64,000 bases of DNA from Bradyrhizobium betae (GCF_008932115.1 NZ_CP044543.1:3912501-3976500); one strand, 5' to 3'. Counted from the stretch's first letter, positions 53,693 through 64,000 are shown. A program made the numbers and translations. Notes: generated by a model from the sequence alone, not told the origin.

Positions 53693-54532
53693 ATGAGGAT
53701 GTCGATAGGCCGGGTAGGCCGGCATTTGCTGGGATTGGCCGTAGCGGGTCTGACATTGGCGACGGGCGGGGCGGCATTCGCCGAACTCGGGCAGCCGGCG
53801 CCGTGGGAGTGGACGCTTCAGCAGTCCGGCTCTCCGGTGATGGACAACATCGTCTGGTTCCACAATTTTCTGTTCGTGCTGATCGCGCTGATCACGCTGT
53901 TCGTTCTGGCGCTGCTCGTGGTCGTGGTCATCAAGTTCAACGCGAAGGCCAATCCGGTGCCGTCGCGGACCACGCACAACACGCTGATCGAGGTGGCTTG
54001 GACGCTGGTTCCGGTGCTGATCCTGGTCGGTATCTCGGTGCCGTCGTTCCGCCTGCTGTTCTTGGAGCTCGACGTGCCGAAGGCGGATTTGACCATCAAG
54101 GCGACCGGCAAGCAGTGGTACTGGTCCTATGCCTATCCTGATAACGGCAAGTTCGAGTTCGACTCGCTGATGGCCCAGGACAAGCAGCCCCGCCTGCTCG
54201 GCGTCGACAACGAGATGGTGGTGCCGGTGAACAAGGTGATTCGTGTCCAGGTCACCGGCGCCGACGTCATTCACGCCTTTGCGCTGCCGGCTTTCGGCGT
54301 CAAGATCGACGCCATCCCGGGGCGGCTGAACGAGACCTGGTTCAAGGCCACCAAGACCGGCATGTTCTACGGTCAGTGCTCGGAGCTGTGCGGCAAGGAC
54401 CACGCCTTCATGCCGATCGCCATCCGTGTGGTGAACGACCAGGAGTTCGCCTCCTGGGTCGAGACGGCGAAGAAGAAATATGCGAGCGGCGGCACCAGCA
54501 CCTATGCTTCCGCGGCCGGCCCGACGCAGTAA
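53693..54532 (+). CDS. ctaC: cytochrome c oxidase subunit II
   Basis: The 279-residue subunit accepts electrons from cytochrome c at its CuA center. It has a signal peptide (LGLAVAGLTLATGGAAFA), two TM helices (FLFVLIALITLFVLALLVVVVI; LIEVAWTLVPVLILVGISV), and a periplasmic cupredoxin with WYWSYAY and the CuA ligands in VIHAFALPAFGVK and YGQCSELCGKDHAFM (two Cys, two His, Met, Glu). AAGGGGAGCG precedes the ATG. It is the first gene of the aa3 oxidase cluster. Confidence 0.98.
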   Translation: MRMSIGRVGRHLLGLAVAGLTLATGGAAFAELGQPAPWEWTLQQSGSPVMDNIVWFHNFLFVLIALITLFVLALLVVVVIKFNAKANPVPSRTTHNTLIEVAWTLVPVLILVGISVPSFRLLFLELDVPKADLTIKATGKQWYWSYAYPDNGKFEFDSLMAQDKQPRLLGVDNEMVVPVNKVIRVQVTGADVIHAFALPAFGVKIDAIPGRLNETWFKATKTGMFYGQCSELCGKDHAFMPIAIRVVNDQEFASWVETAKKKYASGGTSTYASAAGPTQ

Positions 54533-54560
54533 GCGCCGGGTGAAGGCTCGAGGGGACTGA

Positions 54561-56246
<1,686 letters not shown>

Positions 56247-56306
56247 TCGATCTCCCGCGGCGCCCGTGACGGGCGCCGCGGCTCGATCAAGAAACGAGTC
56301 AAATTA

Positions 56307-57251
56307 GTGTCCGTCCTCGACCAGAATGCCATCGACATCAATCCCCGCATCTCCGAGGCGGAGGTCGGCGACTATCTCGCGCTGCTGAAGCCACGGGTGA
56401 TGTCGCTGGTGATTTTCACCGCGCTGGTCGGGCTGGCAATGGCGCCCGGGAATTTCCACTGGGTGCTGGCGATCACCTCGCTGCTCTGCATCGCCGTCGG
56501 CGCCGGCGCCTCCGGCGCACTCAACATGGCGCTGGAAGGCGACATCGACGCCAAGATGTCGCGCACGGCGAACCGGCCGATCCCGCGCGGCCGCATCACC
56601 CGCGGCGAGGCGATGGCATTCGGCCTTACGCTGTCCTTCTTCTCGGTGATGACGCTCGGCATCCTCGTCAACTGGATCGCGGGCGCGCTGCTCGCCTTCA
56701 CCATCTTCTTCTACGTCGTGATCTACACGATGGGCCTGAAGCGCTGGACCGCGCAGAACATCGTGATCGGCGGCGCCGCCGGCGCCCTGCCGCCGGTGGT
56801 GGCCTGGGCCGCGGTGACGGGCACGGTCGACGTCGAGCCGCTGCTGCTGTTCGCCATCATCTTCTTCTGGACCCCGCCGCACTTCTGGGCGCTGGCGCTG
56901 TTCCGCTCCGACGACTACGCGCGCGCCGGCATTCCGATGCTGCCCAACGTCGCCGGTCCCGACGCGACCCGCCTCCAGATCCTGCTCTATACGATCGTGC
57001 TGATCGCGGTCGCCGCGGCGCCCTGGGCGCTCGGCTATTTCGACGCCGTCTACGGCATCGTCTCGCTGATCCTCGGCGCCGGCATGCTGGTGCTCGCCAT
57101 CAACGTCTATATCCGCCGCGAGCGCAGCCAATCGCTGCGCGCGACGCGAAAACTGTTTGCTTTCTCGATCCTGTATCTGTTCGCGCTGTTCGCGACCCTG
57201 CTGGCCGAGGTCGTGGTCCGGGTGCTCGCTCCGATGGTTGGGGGCGCATGA
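56307..57251 (+). CDS. ctaB: protoheme IX farnesyltransferase (heme O synthase)
   Basis: The 314-residue UbiA-family enzyme transfers farnesyl to heme b to make heme O for the oxidase. It has nine hydrophobic segments and the aspartate-rich motif in [23 protein letters not shown], with [15 protein letters not shown] and [17 protein letters not shown] as further family blocks. The start is a GTG at 56307. Its stop overlaps the start of ctaF (ATGA). Confidence 0.97.
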   Translation: MSVLDQNAIDINPRISEAEVGDYLALLKPRVMSLVIFTALVGLAMAPGNFHWVLAITSLLCIAVGAGASGALNMALEGDIDAKMSRTANRPIPRGRITRGEAMAFGLTLSFFSVMTLGILVNWIAGALLAFTIFFYVVIYTMGLKRWTAQNIVIGGAAGALPPVVAWAAVTGTVDVEPLLLFAIIFFWTPPHFWALALFRSDDYARAGIPMLPNVAGPDATRLQILLYTIVLIAVAAAPWALGYFDAVYGIVSLILGAGMLVLAINVYIRRERSQSLRATRKLFAFSILYLFALFATLLAEVVVRVLAPMVGGA

Positions 57252-57424
57252 TCGCGCAGATGGCTGACAAACCCGAGCCAGATGGAATCGTCCTCACCGA
57301 GGCGCAGCAGAGGAGCCGTCGTCAGCGCTCCGTCGCCATTGCCTTGGCGCTGGGCGTGCTCGTCTTGCTGTTCTTCGCCGTCACCATGGTCAAAGGGCCG
57401 GCGGTTCTCGTCCGGCCGATGTAG
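57248..57424 (+). CDS. ctaF: CtaF/CoxF small oxidase assembly protein
   Basis: A 58-residue protein between ctaB and ctaG, too short for many gene callers. A polar, basic N terminus ([20 protein letters not shown]) precedes one TM helix ([18 protein letters not shown]) and GPAVLVRPM. Its ATG overlaps the ctaB stop and it ends 5 bases before ctaG, so it is embedded in the operon. Small single-TM proteins at this place occur in other alphaproteobacterial cox clusters. An assembly role is inferred from position. An internal ATG at 57260 is a possible start. Confidence 0.85.
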   Translation: MIAQMADKPEPDGIVLTEAQQRSRRQRSVAIALALGVLVLLFFAVTMVKGPAVLVRPM

Positions 57425-57429
57425 GAAAG

Positions 57430-58080
57430 ATGGATCACGAGCCCACCATATCGCGGGATCAGGGGCGGACGGCCAGCAAGGGGCGTGGTCCTTCCAAAGC
57501 TCTCGGCCGTGACGTCCTGGTCGCCTCGATCTGCGGCGGCGTGGTCGCGCTGATGGTCGGCGCCTCCTATGCGGCGGTGCCGTTCTACAACTGGTTCTGC
57601 CGCGCCACCGGTTTCAACGGCACCACCCAGGTCGCAATTTCGGCGCCGGCCACCGGGCCGATCGCGCGGAAGATCGCTGTGCGCTTCGACTCCAACGTCG
57701 CGCCCGGCCTGCCCTGGAAGTTCGTGCCGGAGCAGAACGAGATCGAGGTCAATATCGGCCAGGTCGTGACCGTCTTCTACACCGTGACCAACCAGGCCGC
57801 GCGCACCACCGCCGGCCAGGCCGCCTACAACGTCGCGCCGCTGACGGTCGGCTCCTACTTCCAGAAGATCAACTGCTTCTGCTTCACCGAGCAGACCATG
57901 GCGCCCGGCGAGACGCGCGAGATGCCGGTCGTGTTCTATGTCGATCCGTCGCTCGCTGACGATCACGAGAACGACGGGCTCAACACGATCACGCTGTCTT
58001 ACACGTTTTATCCGGTCAAGGATCCGGTGGTGAAGCCGCTCGCGGCCAGCGAAGTCGACAAGCGCAAGGGCAATCTCTGA
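57430..58080 (+). CDS. ctaG: cytochrome c oxidase assembly protein CtaG (Cox11)
   Basis: CtaG inserts copper into the CuB site of subunit I. The 216-residue product has one TM helix ([30 protein letters not shown]) and a periplasmic immunoglobulin-like domain with the copper-binding motif [19 protein letters not shown] precedes the ATG. It sits between ctaF and ctaE. Confidence 0.97.
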   Translation: MDHEPTISRDQGRTASKGRGPSKALGRDVLVASICGGVVALMVGASYAAVPFYNWFCRATGFNGTTQVAISAPATGPIARKIAVRFDSNVAPGLPWKFVPEQNEIEVNIGQVVTVFYTVTNQAARTTAGQAAYNVAPLTVGSYFQKINCFCFTEQTMAPGETREMPVVFYVDPSLADDHENDGLNTITLSYTFYPVKDPVVKPLAASEVDKRKGNL

Positions 58081-58158
58081 TCACCGGCGTCACGCTCCGG
58101 GGGTTGGACACAAGGGGATAAGTGCCTGATAGGCACGGGATTGAGGAGAGAGACGGAA

Positions 58159-59055
58159 ATGGCGACCGCGCAAGGCAAGCATCACGACTATCACCTGGTC
58201 GATCCCTCTCCGTGGCCGTTCGTCGGCTCCGTCTCGGCCTTCATCATGGCGGTCGGCGCGATCACCTGGATGCACCACATGTTCTCGGCCGCGCCGATCA
58301 TCTTTGGTGTCGGCACCGTCGGCGTGCTCTACACCATGGCGAGCTGGTGGGGCGACGTGATCAAGGAAGCCCAGTACAAGGGCGACCACACCCGCGTTGT
58401 GCAGATCAGCCATCGCTACGGCATGATTCTGTTCATCGCCTCCGAAGTGATGTTCTTCGTTGCCTGGTTCTGGGCCTATTTCAACGCGGCGCTGTTTCCG
58501 GCCGATGCCGTTCACGCTACCCGTGACGCGGTGTTCGGCTGCGGCCTCGGCACAGCTGCCGGCGCCTGCTCGGCACCCGGCACCTGGCCGCCGCATGGCA
58601 TCGAGACCTTCGATCCCTGGCATCTGCCGCTGCTCAACACGCTGATCCTGCTCACCTCCGGTACCACGGTGACGTGGGCGCACCATGCGCTGCTCGAGAA
58701 CGATCGCCAGGGCCTCAAATACGGCCTGATCCTCACCGTCGTGCTTGGAGCGCTCTTCACCTGCGTGCAGGCCTATGAGTACAGCCACGCGGCGTTCTCC
58801 TTCGCCGGCAACGTCTATGGCGCGACCTTCTTCATGGCGACCGGCTTTCACGGCTTCCACGTGCTGGTCGGCACCATCTTCCTGCTGGTCTGCCTGTTCC
58901 GCGCCTATGCCGGCCACTTCACGTCCAAGCAGCATCTCGGTTTCGAGTTTGCCGCCTGGTACTGGCACTTCGTCGACGTGGTCTGGCTGTTCCTGTTCCT
59001 CTGCATCTATGTGTGGGGACGCGGTGCCGAGACCATGGCTCACGCCGCGCACTGA
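58159..59055 (+). CDS. ctaE: cytochrome c oxidase subunit III
   Basis: The 298-residue seven-TM subunit supports proton uptake and stability of subunit I. Visible blocks include [39 protein letters not shown] with a conserved Glu, [15 protein letters not shown] and [15 protein letters not shown], ending in [26 protein letters not shown] precedes the ATG at 58159. A strong terminator follows, so DUF983 and surf1 downstream may need their own promoter or readthrough. Confidence 0.98.
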   Translation: MATAQGKHHDYHLVDPSPWPFVGSVSAFIMAVGAITWMHHMFSAAPIIFGVGTVGVLYTMASWWGDVIKEAQYKGDHTRVVQISHRYGMILFIASEVMFFVAWFWAYFNAALFPADAVHATRDAVFGCGLGTAAGACSAPGTWPPHGIETFDPWHLPLLNTLILLTSGTTVTWAHHALLENDRQGLKYGLILTVVLGALFTCVQAYEYSHAAFSFAGNVYGATFFMATGFHGFHVLVGTIFLLVCLFRAYAGHFTSKQHLGFEFAAWYWHFVDVVWLFLFLCIYVWGRGAETMAHAAH

Positions 59056-59074
59056 GCAGCCCTGGATCCATCAG

Positions 59075-59104
59075 AAAGGGCGGCCGCAGGGCCGCCCTTT
59101 CGCT
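59075..59104 (+). terminator. intrinsic terminator after ctaE
   Basis: AAAGGGCGGC (59075-59084), loop CGCAGG, GCCGCCCTTT (59091-59100) gives a perfect 10-bp stem, followed by CGCTTTT. It closes the main cox operon. Confidence 0.85.
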
Positions 59105-59152
59105 TTTCGGCCGCCGGGTGGCTCGGCGGAAACTGTGATAGAGTGCGTTATC

Positions 59153-59554
59153 ATGAACGACACCACCGGCAAGTCCGAGCCCGAGACGACCGTCCTGCAA
59201 AGCGCGATGCGCGGGCTGGCCTGCAAATGCCCGCGCTGCGGCCAGGGCAAGCTCTATGCGGGTTTCCTGACCCTCGCGCCCGCTTGCGACCGTTGCGGCC
59301 TCGACTACGCCTTCATCGACACCGGCGATGGGCCTGCGATCTTCATCATCATGCTGGCCGGAGCGATCGTGGTCGGCTGCGCGCTCATCGTCGAGGTCAA
59401 GTATCAGCCGCCGTACTGGTTGCATGCGGTGCTGTGGCTGCCGTTGATCCTCGCCACCACGCTGCTGCCGCTGCGTGCCATGAAGTCGCTGTTGATCTCC
59501 CTGCAATTCCATCACAAAGCGGCGCCGGGCCGGCTGGTCGACCGCGCAAAATGA
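59153..59554 (+). CDS. DUF983 zinc-ribbon membrane protein
   Basis: The 133-residue protein has a zinc-ribbon N-terminal half (CKCPRCGQGKLYAGFL and CDRCGLDYAFIDTGDGP) and two TM helices (FIIMLAGAIVVGCALIV, HAVLWLPLILATTLLPL). DUF983 genes are found beside cox/surf1 in alphaproteobacteria; molecular role is unknown. The ATG at 59153 lies 98 bases after ctaE. Its stop overlaps the surf1 start (ATGA). Confidence 0.92.
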   Translation: MNDTTGKSEPETTVLQSAMRGLACKCPRCGQGKLYAGFLTLAPACDRCGLDYAFIDTGDGPAIFIIMLAGAIVVGCALIVEVKYQPPYWLHAVLWLPLILATTLLPLRAMKSLLISLQFHHKAAPGRLVDRAK

Positions 59555-60303
59555 ACGAGACTGCGCGCAAGCCTCGCGTGGCCGGCTTCGCGCTGTTCAC
59601 GCTGTTCCTGACCGCGTCCTTTGTCGCGCTCGGCGTGTGGCAGTTGCAGCGGCGGACCGCCAAGCACGAACTGGTCGCCGCGCTCACCGAGCGGCTTGCC
59701 GAGACGCCGATCGCGCTGCCGCCACCGGCGCAATGGGCCGCGCTCAATCCCGCGCACGACGAATTCCGCCGCGTCAGCTTCACCGCGACCTACGCGGCTT
59801 CGCCGGATGCGATGGTCTATTCGTCCGGCTCGGCCGTGCGCAAGGATGCCTCGGGCCCCGGCACCTGGGCCTTCCTGCCCGCGCGGCTCTCGACCGGTGA
59901 GATGGTCGTGATCGATGCGGGCTTCGTCGAGAATACGATGCAGGATCGCAGCGTCGAGGATCGCGCGGTGAAGAAGCTCGTGACCGGGCAGACCGTCGCG
60001 CTCACCGGCTACCTGCGCTTTCCCGAACCGCCGGGCTGGATGACGCCGGCGGAGAACCGCGACAAGCGGCTCTGGTTCGTGCGCGATCATCTCGCCATTG
60101 CCAGCGCGCTCGGTTGGGGCGCGGTTGCGCCGTTCTACATCGATCTGGAGCGGCCCGCGCAGGAGAACAACATCCCGCGTCCGGGCCCGCTCGACGTGCA
60201 TCTGAAGGACGACCATCTGCAATATGCCATCACATGGTTCGCACTCGCAGGCGCGGTGCTGATTGCATTCGGCGTCTGGGCGAGGGGACGCCGCCCGGCA
60301 TGA
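59551..60303 (+). CDS. SURF1-family oxidase assembly factor
   Basis: SURF1 assists heme a insertion into subunit I. The 250-residue product has TM helices at both ends (GFALFTLFLTASFVALGVWQLQRR; YAITWFALAGAVLIAFGVWARG) and the family blocks ETPIALPP, EFRRVSFTATY, GFVE and GYLRFPEPPGW. The conserved YAITWF end is intact. It overlaps the DUF983 gene and finishes the oxidase region. Confidence 0.95.
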   Translation: MNETARKPRVAGFALFTLFLTASFVALGVWQLQRRTAKHELVAALTERLAETPIALPPPAQWAALNPAHDEFRRVSFTATYAASPDAMVYSSGSAVRKDASGPGTWAFLPARLSTGEMVVIDAGFVENTMQDRSVEDRAVKKLVTGQTVALTGYLRFPEPPGWMTPAENRDKRLWFVRDHLAIASALGWGAVAPFYIDLERPAQENNIPRPGPLDVHLKDDHLQYAITWFALAGAVLIAFGVWARGRRPA

Positions 60304-60419
60304 ACTTCCCGTAGGTTCCCGGAGGGAACCCGGTATCGCCCGGGGTTTATTATTCAGCGCACATTCACGAGTGTGATCCTAAGCCGCATGCGAATTTTCG
60401 CGGCAGACAGGACTTTGGC

Positions 60420-60785
60420 GTGAGCGATTTCGATCAGATGGGAATTGTCGTCGACTGGGTGGATGCCTGCCGCAAGGGCGACCTCGCCATGCTGCTCGAC
60501 CTCTATGCGGACGACGCTCAGGTCGAATGCACCTGCAACGGCACGCGACGTTATCGCGGACGGCGCGAGCTCGAAACCTATTGGGGCCCGCGGCTCAGCG
60601 CCTATTCCTCGGCGGGATTCGGCCTGGAAGAGATCAATCCCGTGCCATACGGCATCGATCTCGAATATTCCGTCGCCGGCTCGCTGCGCATCCACGCCTC
60701 GTTTCGCTTCAGCCCCGAAGGCAAGATCCACAGCACGCTGTGCGAACCGGCGCGGCAGGAGCCGCACGCCGGTTGCGCGTGCTAG
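60420..60785 (+). CDS. NTF2-like / SnoaL-type protein
   Basis: The 121-residue protein matches the SnoaL/NTF2 fold: MGIVVDWVDACRKGDLAMLLDLYADDAQVEC, TRRYRGRRELETYWGPRL and INPVPYGIDLEYSVAGSLRIHASFRF. The start is a GTG at 60420 with AGGA about 10 bases upstream. It runs toward the histidine kinase, ending 2 bases before that gene's stop on the other strand. Function is unknown. Confidence 0.83.
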   Translation: MSDFDQMGIVVDWVDACRKGDLAMLLDLYADDAQVECTCNGTRRYRGRRELETYWGPRLSAYSSAGFGLEEINPVPYGIDLEYSVAGSLRIHASFRFSPEGKIHSTLCEPARQEPHAGCAC

Positions 60786-60787
60786 CT

Positions 60788-62143
60788 TCAGGTCGGCGCA
60801 TCGCGCTTCGTCTCGATCGGCAGACGACATCGCACATAGGTTCGCTCGTCCGCGCGCAGCAGTGACAGCGATCCGCTGAGCGCGCGCACGCGCTCGTGCA
60901 TCCCGGTCAGGCCCCGGCCGAAGACGTTGTCGGCGGGAAAGCCACCGCCGTCATCGGCGATCTCGATGGCAAGCGCGTTGCCGGCAATGGTCGCCTGCAC
61001 ATGGGCATTGCTTGCTCCGGCGTGGCGCAACACGTTGGTCAATGCCTCCTGGATCACGCGATAGACGGTCTGCGCCAGCGGTCCGTCGATGTCGTTGAGA
61101 TCAGGGTCGAGCGTCGCGGTCAGGGCGATATGCGGCGCCTGTCTGCGAAAATTCCGGAGCAGCGTCTGCACGCTGCTCTCCAGCCCCAATTCCTCGATGT
61201 AGAGCGGCCGCAGCCGGTCGAGAATGCGCCGGTTGGTCTGCTGGAGCGCCTCGACCGATCGCATCACCTCCTGCGTGGCATTGCCGAGATTTCCCGTCGG
61301 CGGCGAGGCCTCAATCAGCGCGGTCGTGCCGGCGCGGATGCTGAACAGCAGCGGCCCCAGCTCATCGTGCAGCTCGCGTGCGAGGTCGCGCCGCTCGTCG
61401 TCCTGGAGCGACACCAGGCGGTGCAACAGGTCGCGATTGTCCTGGCTCAACCGTGCGAGCGTCGCCGCAAGTGCATTGGCTTCCTCGCAGCTCTGCCGGA
61501 TCTCGGGCGGCCCCGCCACCGGGATCGGCGTCGCATAATCGCCGCGCCGTATGCGCGTGAGGCCAGCGCCGAGATTTTGCAGGGGATGCAGCGCCGATCC
61601 CGCAAAGAGATAGGCGATCGTTCCGGTCAGCACCATCAGCACGGCGATGAGGCTCGTCAACGCCAGCAAGCCGATCCATTTCTCGAACAGGTCGGCCGAC
61701 AGGTCGGGCAGGAAGACGAGATCGCCGACATGCCTGCCGTCGATGATGACCGGAGATGCTGCGTCCATGTCCGGGATGGCGATCAGGTCGACGAACCATT
61801 GCGGCACGCTATGCAGCCCACGCAGGCCGTCCCTCGGAGGAGGCGCAGAACCTGCTTCCGCTGAACGGAATTGAATATCCGAGGATGTGCCCAAGGAATG
61901 GACAAAAGCGTCCAGCGTCTTCCGCGGGTCGTTCGAAACGCTCAAGGTATTGTTGAGCGCCCCGGCGATCGTTCGGGCCGAGCGTCGTCCCGGCTCATTC
62001 TCGTCGGCCAGCTGGCCGGTCGCGAAGGTCTGGAGCAGCACGCCGCCCATGGCCAGCGCGGCGAGGAAGCTCAGGCCGAGCGGAAGAAACAGTTGCGTCC
62101 GGAAGGAGAGTCGTTGCCACATTAGGTCAATTCTAACGCGCAT
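60788..62143 (-). CDS. NarX/UhpB-type sensor histidine kinase
   Basis: The 451-residue membrane kinase has TM1 (LFLPLGLSFLAALAMGGVLLQTF, ~18-40), a periplasmic region of about 110 residues, TM2 (LLALTSLIAVLMVLTGTIAYLF), HAMP, then HisKA_3 with ERRDLARELHDELGPLLFSIRAG (His259) and a HATPase_c with EALTNVLRHAGASNAHV and IADDGGGFPADNVFGRGLTGMHERV. This class phosphorylates LuxR-type regulators. Its partner is the divergent regulator at 62209. The ATG at 62143 has no clear ribosome site; the one at 62122 is similar. The stimulus is unknown. Confidence 0.93.
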   Translation of the reverse strand: MRVRIDLMWQRLSFRTQLFLPLGLSFLAALAMGGVLLQTFATGQLADENEPGRRSARTIAGALNNTLSVSNDPRKTLDAFVHSLGTSSDIQFRSAEAGSAPPPRDGLRGLHSVPQWFVDLIAIPDMDAASPVIIDGRHVGDLVFLPDLSADLFEKWIGLLALTSLIAVLMVLTGTIAYLFAGSALHPLQNLGAGLTRIRRGDYATPIPVAGPPEIRQSCEEANALAATLARLSQDNRDLLHRLVSLQDDERRDLARELHDELGPLLFSIRAGTTALIEASPPTGNLGNATQEVMRSVEALQQTNRRILDRLRPLYIEELGLESSVQTLLRNFRRQAPHIALTATLDPDLNDIDGPLAQTVYRVIQEALTNVLRHAGASNAHVQATIAGNALAIEIADDGGGFPADNVFGRGLTGMHERVRALSGSLSLLRADERTYVRCRLPIETKRDAPT

Positions 62144-62208
62144 TGGCGGGATTTTCTCTTTCCATTTGTTCCCGCCGGTCTATGAGTCGAAAAACAAGAG
62201 AGCGCGCG

Positions 62209-62853
62209 ATGCAAGATACTGCCAAGCCGGCGACCAAAGTTCTGATCGTCGACGACCATCCTGTGGTGCTGTCCGGTTGTCGCACCCTTTTCGCGTCGGA
62301 CCACTCGATCCGGATCGACGAGGCGATCGACGCCAAATCCGGGCACCGCGCCTATATCAGCAAGCGGCCTGACGTCACCGTCATCGATATCAGCTTGCCC
62401 GACGTGTCCGGCTTCGAGCTGATGCGGCGGATCCGCAAGGACGATCCCGAGGCCAAGATCATCATGTTCAGCATGAACGATGATCCGGCTTTTGTGGTGC
62501 GGGCGGTCGAATTGGGGGCGCAGGGCTATGTCTCCAAGGGCGACGATCCCCGGATTCTGCTCAAGGCGGTGCGCAAGGTGATCGCGGGCGACAACTTCAT
62601 CTCGCCGCAGCTCGCGGAGGCCGTGACCTTCTCCGGCGCCGCGATCAAGGCCAATCCGGCCTCGCAGATGACGCCGCGGGAGCTTGAAATTCTCCGCCTG
62701 CTCGGACGCGGCGACAAGATCGTCGAGGTCGCCGAGGCGCTCGGCATCTCCTACAAGACGGTCGCCAACACCACATCCCTGCTCAAGCAGAAGTTAGGGG
62801 CCAAAAACCATTCCGACCTGATCCGGATTGCGGTGGAAATCGGGATGAGCTGA
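62209..62853 (+). CDS. LuxR/NarL-type response regulator
   Basis: The 214-residue regulator has a receiver domain with DDH near residue 15, Asp60 in VTVIDISLPDVSG as phosphoacceptor, and Lys in YVSKGDDP, then a LuxR-type HTH (MTPRELEILRLLGRGDKIVEVAEALGISYKTVANTTSLLKQKLGA). ATG 62209 is chosen; ATG 62182 would add nine residues. It is divergent from its likely kinase, with starts only about 66 bases apart, so shared control is probable. Confidence 0.94.
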   Translation: MQDTAKPATKVLIVDDHPVVLSGCRTLFASDHSIRIDEAIDAKSGHRAYISKRPDVTVIDISLPDVSGFELMRRIRKDDPEAKIIMFSMNDDPAFVVRAVELGAQGYVSKGDDPRILLKAVRKVIAGDNFISPQLAEAVTFSGAAIKANPASQMTPRELEILRLLGRGDKIVEVAEALGISYKTVANTTSLLKQKLGAKNHSDLIRIAVEIGMS

Positions 62854-63154
62854 CGTCCAGGCACCGCCGGTCGCCGAACCGGCTGCTCCAGGATGCATCC
62901 GGTTCGGCGGAGGCGGATCGGCATCGGCACGCAGCCGGGCAATGCATGGACACCGCCGACACCATCCGCGGACACAATGGGCGGAGGTGATATTCGTTCC
63001 GGAACCAGCCCGCGATTCGGGAAAAAGAAGCAATAGCGGGGCTATTGAACCGCCACTACGCGCATCGGTGGACAATAGCGCGTCGGGAAAAATAGGAACA
63101 TTTTCTTGCGCCCGTCGTTTTCGCCCTTGACGATGTCGTGACAGGCGACGAAAG

Positions 63155-63266
63155 CTGATGCGAACTGTTTTCGCGGGGCCGTGACCCGCACAAGGCAAAC
63201 TGGTCTGCACAAATCAACGACAGACCTTCCAAGAGAGGGGCTGCGGCATCACCGCAGCCCTTTTTC
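63155..63266 (+). ncRNA. candidate small RNA ending in an intrinsic terminator
   Basis: Three stems follow one another: GCGGG-N7-CCCGC (63173-63189), GGTCTG-N13-CAGACC (63202-63226) and GGGCTGCGG-CATCA-CCGCAGCCC (63238-63260) with TTTTT after it. The terminator has no gene ending near it: the nearest upstream stop on this strand is about 385 bases away. TTGACG at 63127 could be a -35 element; the -10 is unclear. The 5' end is a guess. I do not recognise a named family. Confidence 0.5.
63238..63265 (+). terminator. strong intrinsic terminator without an adjacent gene
   Basis: A 9-bp GC-rich stem with a 5-base loop is followed by five T residues. It would end a transcript starting in the gap or long readthrough from the response regulator. 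Confidence 0.85.
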
Positions 63267-63413
63267 GTTGGAGACAGGTGCAGGCGGGAAGCGGTTTCCC
63301 GATGCCGCAAAACACTTTATGGTGGCGCAAAGCCTCTGGCTGTTAACAAGTAATTTCGTAAAATCAAAGGCTTATGAGTTGGGCTCAGGCTCGGCCGGCC
63401 TTTGGAGGGCAGT

Positions 63414-64000
63414 TTGACTCGTTATATCTCGACCCGGGGCGAGGCCCCCGAACTCGGCTTCTGCGACGTCATGCTGACCGGGCTTGCCCGCGACGGCGGC
63501 CTGTATGTGCCGGCCACCTGGCCGCAGCTCCCGGCGGAGACCATCGCCGGCTTCTTCGGCCGCCCCTATTGGGAAGTCGCCGTCGACGTGATCCGCCCCT
63601 TCGCCGGCGGCGAGATTTCGGACGCCGAACTCGGCCGCATGGCCAACGAGGCCTATGCCACCTTCCGCCACCCTGCGGTGGTGCCGCTGCGCCAGATGTC
63701 GCCGCACCAGTTCGTGCTGGAGCTGTTTCACGGTCCGACGCTCGCCTTCAAGGACGTGGCGATGCAGCTGATCTCGCGGCTGATGGACCACGTGCTCGCC
63801 AAGCGCGGCCAGCGCACCACGATCGTGGTCGCGACCTCCGGTGACACCGGCGGCGCCGCGGTCGACGCCTTTGCGGGCCTCGAGAACGTGGATCTCGTCG
63901 TGCTGTTTCCGCACGGCCGCATCTCCGAGGTGCAGCGCCGGATGATGACCTCGGCGGGCGCGGCCAACGTCCATGCGCTCGCGATCGAAGGCAATTTCGA
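63414..64000 (+). CDS. thrC: threonine synthase, N-terminal part
   Basis: ThrC converts O-phosphohomoserine to threonine with pyridoxal phosphate. The gene runs off the window; about 195 codons are present. The start is a TTG at 63414 with GGAGGG five bases upstream, and the product begins TRYISTRGEAPELGFCDVML. The N-terminal threonine-synthase domain and PLP Lys113 in FHGPTLAFKDVAMQ are seen, as is VVATSGDTGGAAVDAF. thrC near the cox/surf1 genes is a common Rhizobiales arrangement. Confidence 0.96.
   Translation, partial: MTRYISTRGEAPELGFCDVMLTGLARDGGLYVPATWPQLPAETIAGFFGRPYWEVAVDVIRPFAGGEISDAELGRMANEAYATFRHPAVVPLRQMSPHQFVLELFHGPTLAFKDVAMQLISRLMDHVLAKRGQRTTIVVATSGDTGGAAVDAFAGLENVDLVVLFPHGRISEVQRRMMTSAGAANVHALAIEGNF

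Larger units (their letters stand above)
62854..63413. other. gene-free gap before thrC
   Basis: The 560 bases have no convincing protein gene on either strand. A run of three hairpins, the last a strong terminator, occupies 63173-63265 (listed as ncRNA). The last 150 bases before thrC hold its promoter and a good ribosome site. Confidence 0.65.

Noticed and set aside
52690..53694. Long version of the IalB gene starting at 53694
   Set aside because: The extra 149 residues are not family-like and would cover the ctaC promoter and reach its start codon.

Overview
The window looks like a chromosomal stretch of a Bradyrhizobium-type alphaproteobacterium (Rhizobiales). The evidence is high G+C with strong third-position GC bias, the ChvG/ChvI - HprK - PTS(Man IIA/HPr) cluster, an aa3 cytochrome oxidase cluster in the order ctaC-ctaD-ctaB-ctaF-ctaG-ctaE-DUF983-SURF1 followed by thrC, and several families of palindromic intergenic repeats common in that genus. 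The genus is inferred from gene content, not from a database match. I see no rRNA, tRNA, CRISPR array, transposase or phage gene.

Layout. 1-9 kb: the end of an EAL (c-di-GMP phosphodiesterase) gene, a chemoreceptor, a heavy-metal RND efflux operon (adaptor, pump, DUF3240) with an FNR/FixK-type box in front, and an MFS transporter. 9-15 kb: a GNAT acetyltransferase, an exported serine hydrolase, a SRPBCC protein, lepA, and a GT39-type membrane glycosyltransferase. 15-25 kb: ptsH, PTS Man-type EIIA, short hprK, chvG and chvI run leftward; a HugZ-like protein, an exported TPR-CHAT protein and pckA run rightward. This groups signalling and carbon-flux control around the gluconeogenic enzyme PckA.

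25-40 kb: an acyl-CoA thioesterase, glycogen phosphorylase, a two-module PAN/apple protein, gshA, a divergent MarR/GST pair with twin palindromic operators, two small membrane proteins that overlap tail to tail, and a leftward fatty-acid beta-oxidation operon (NTF2-like protein, acyl-CoA dehydrogenase, thiolase, FadJ). A PadR regulator is divergent from that operon, with a striking double operator between them. 40-53 kb: a large PodJ-like Sel1-repeat protein, TauE/SafE plus TIGR02186, an MBL hydrolase, an EamA transporter divergent from a LysR regulator, a nucleotidyltransferase, signal peptidase I overlapping tldD, a HigB/HigA-type toxin-antitoxin pair, and an IalB protein.

53.7-60.3 kb: the full cytochrome c oxidase structural and assembly cluster, including a 58-residue CtaF. 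60.4-62.9 kb: an NTF2-like protein and a divergently oriented NarX/UhpB-type histidine kinase and LuxR-type response regulator. 62.9-63.4 kb: a gene-free gap that ends in a strong intrinsic terminator with two more hairpins before it, a good small-RNA candidate. The window ends inside thrC.

Most of the window is core metabolism and regulation. The items most worth a second look are the FixK-type box before the metal efflux operon, the orphan terminator/small-RNA locus, the PadR double operator, the exported CHAT protease candidate, and genes whose ends or flanks have been remodelled by palindromic repeats (nucleotidyltransferase, TauE pair, fad operon).
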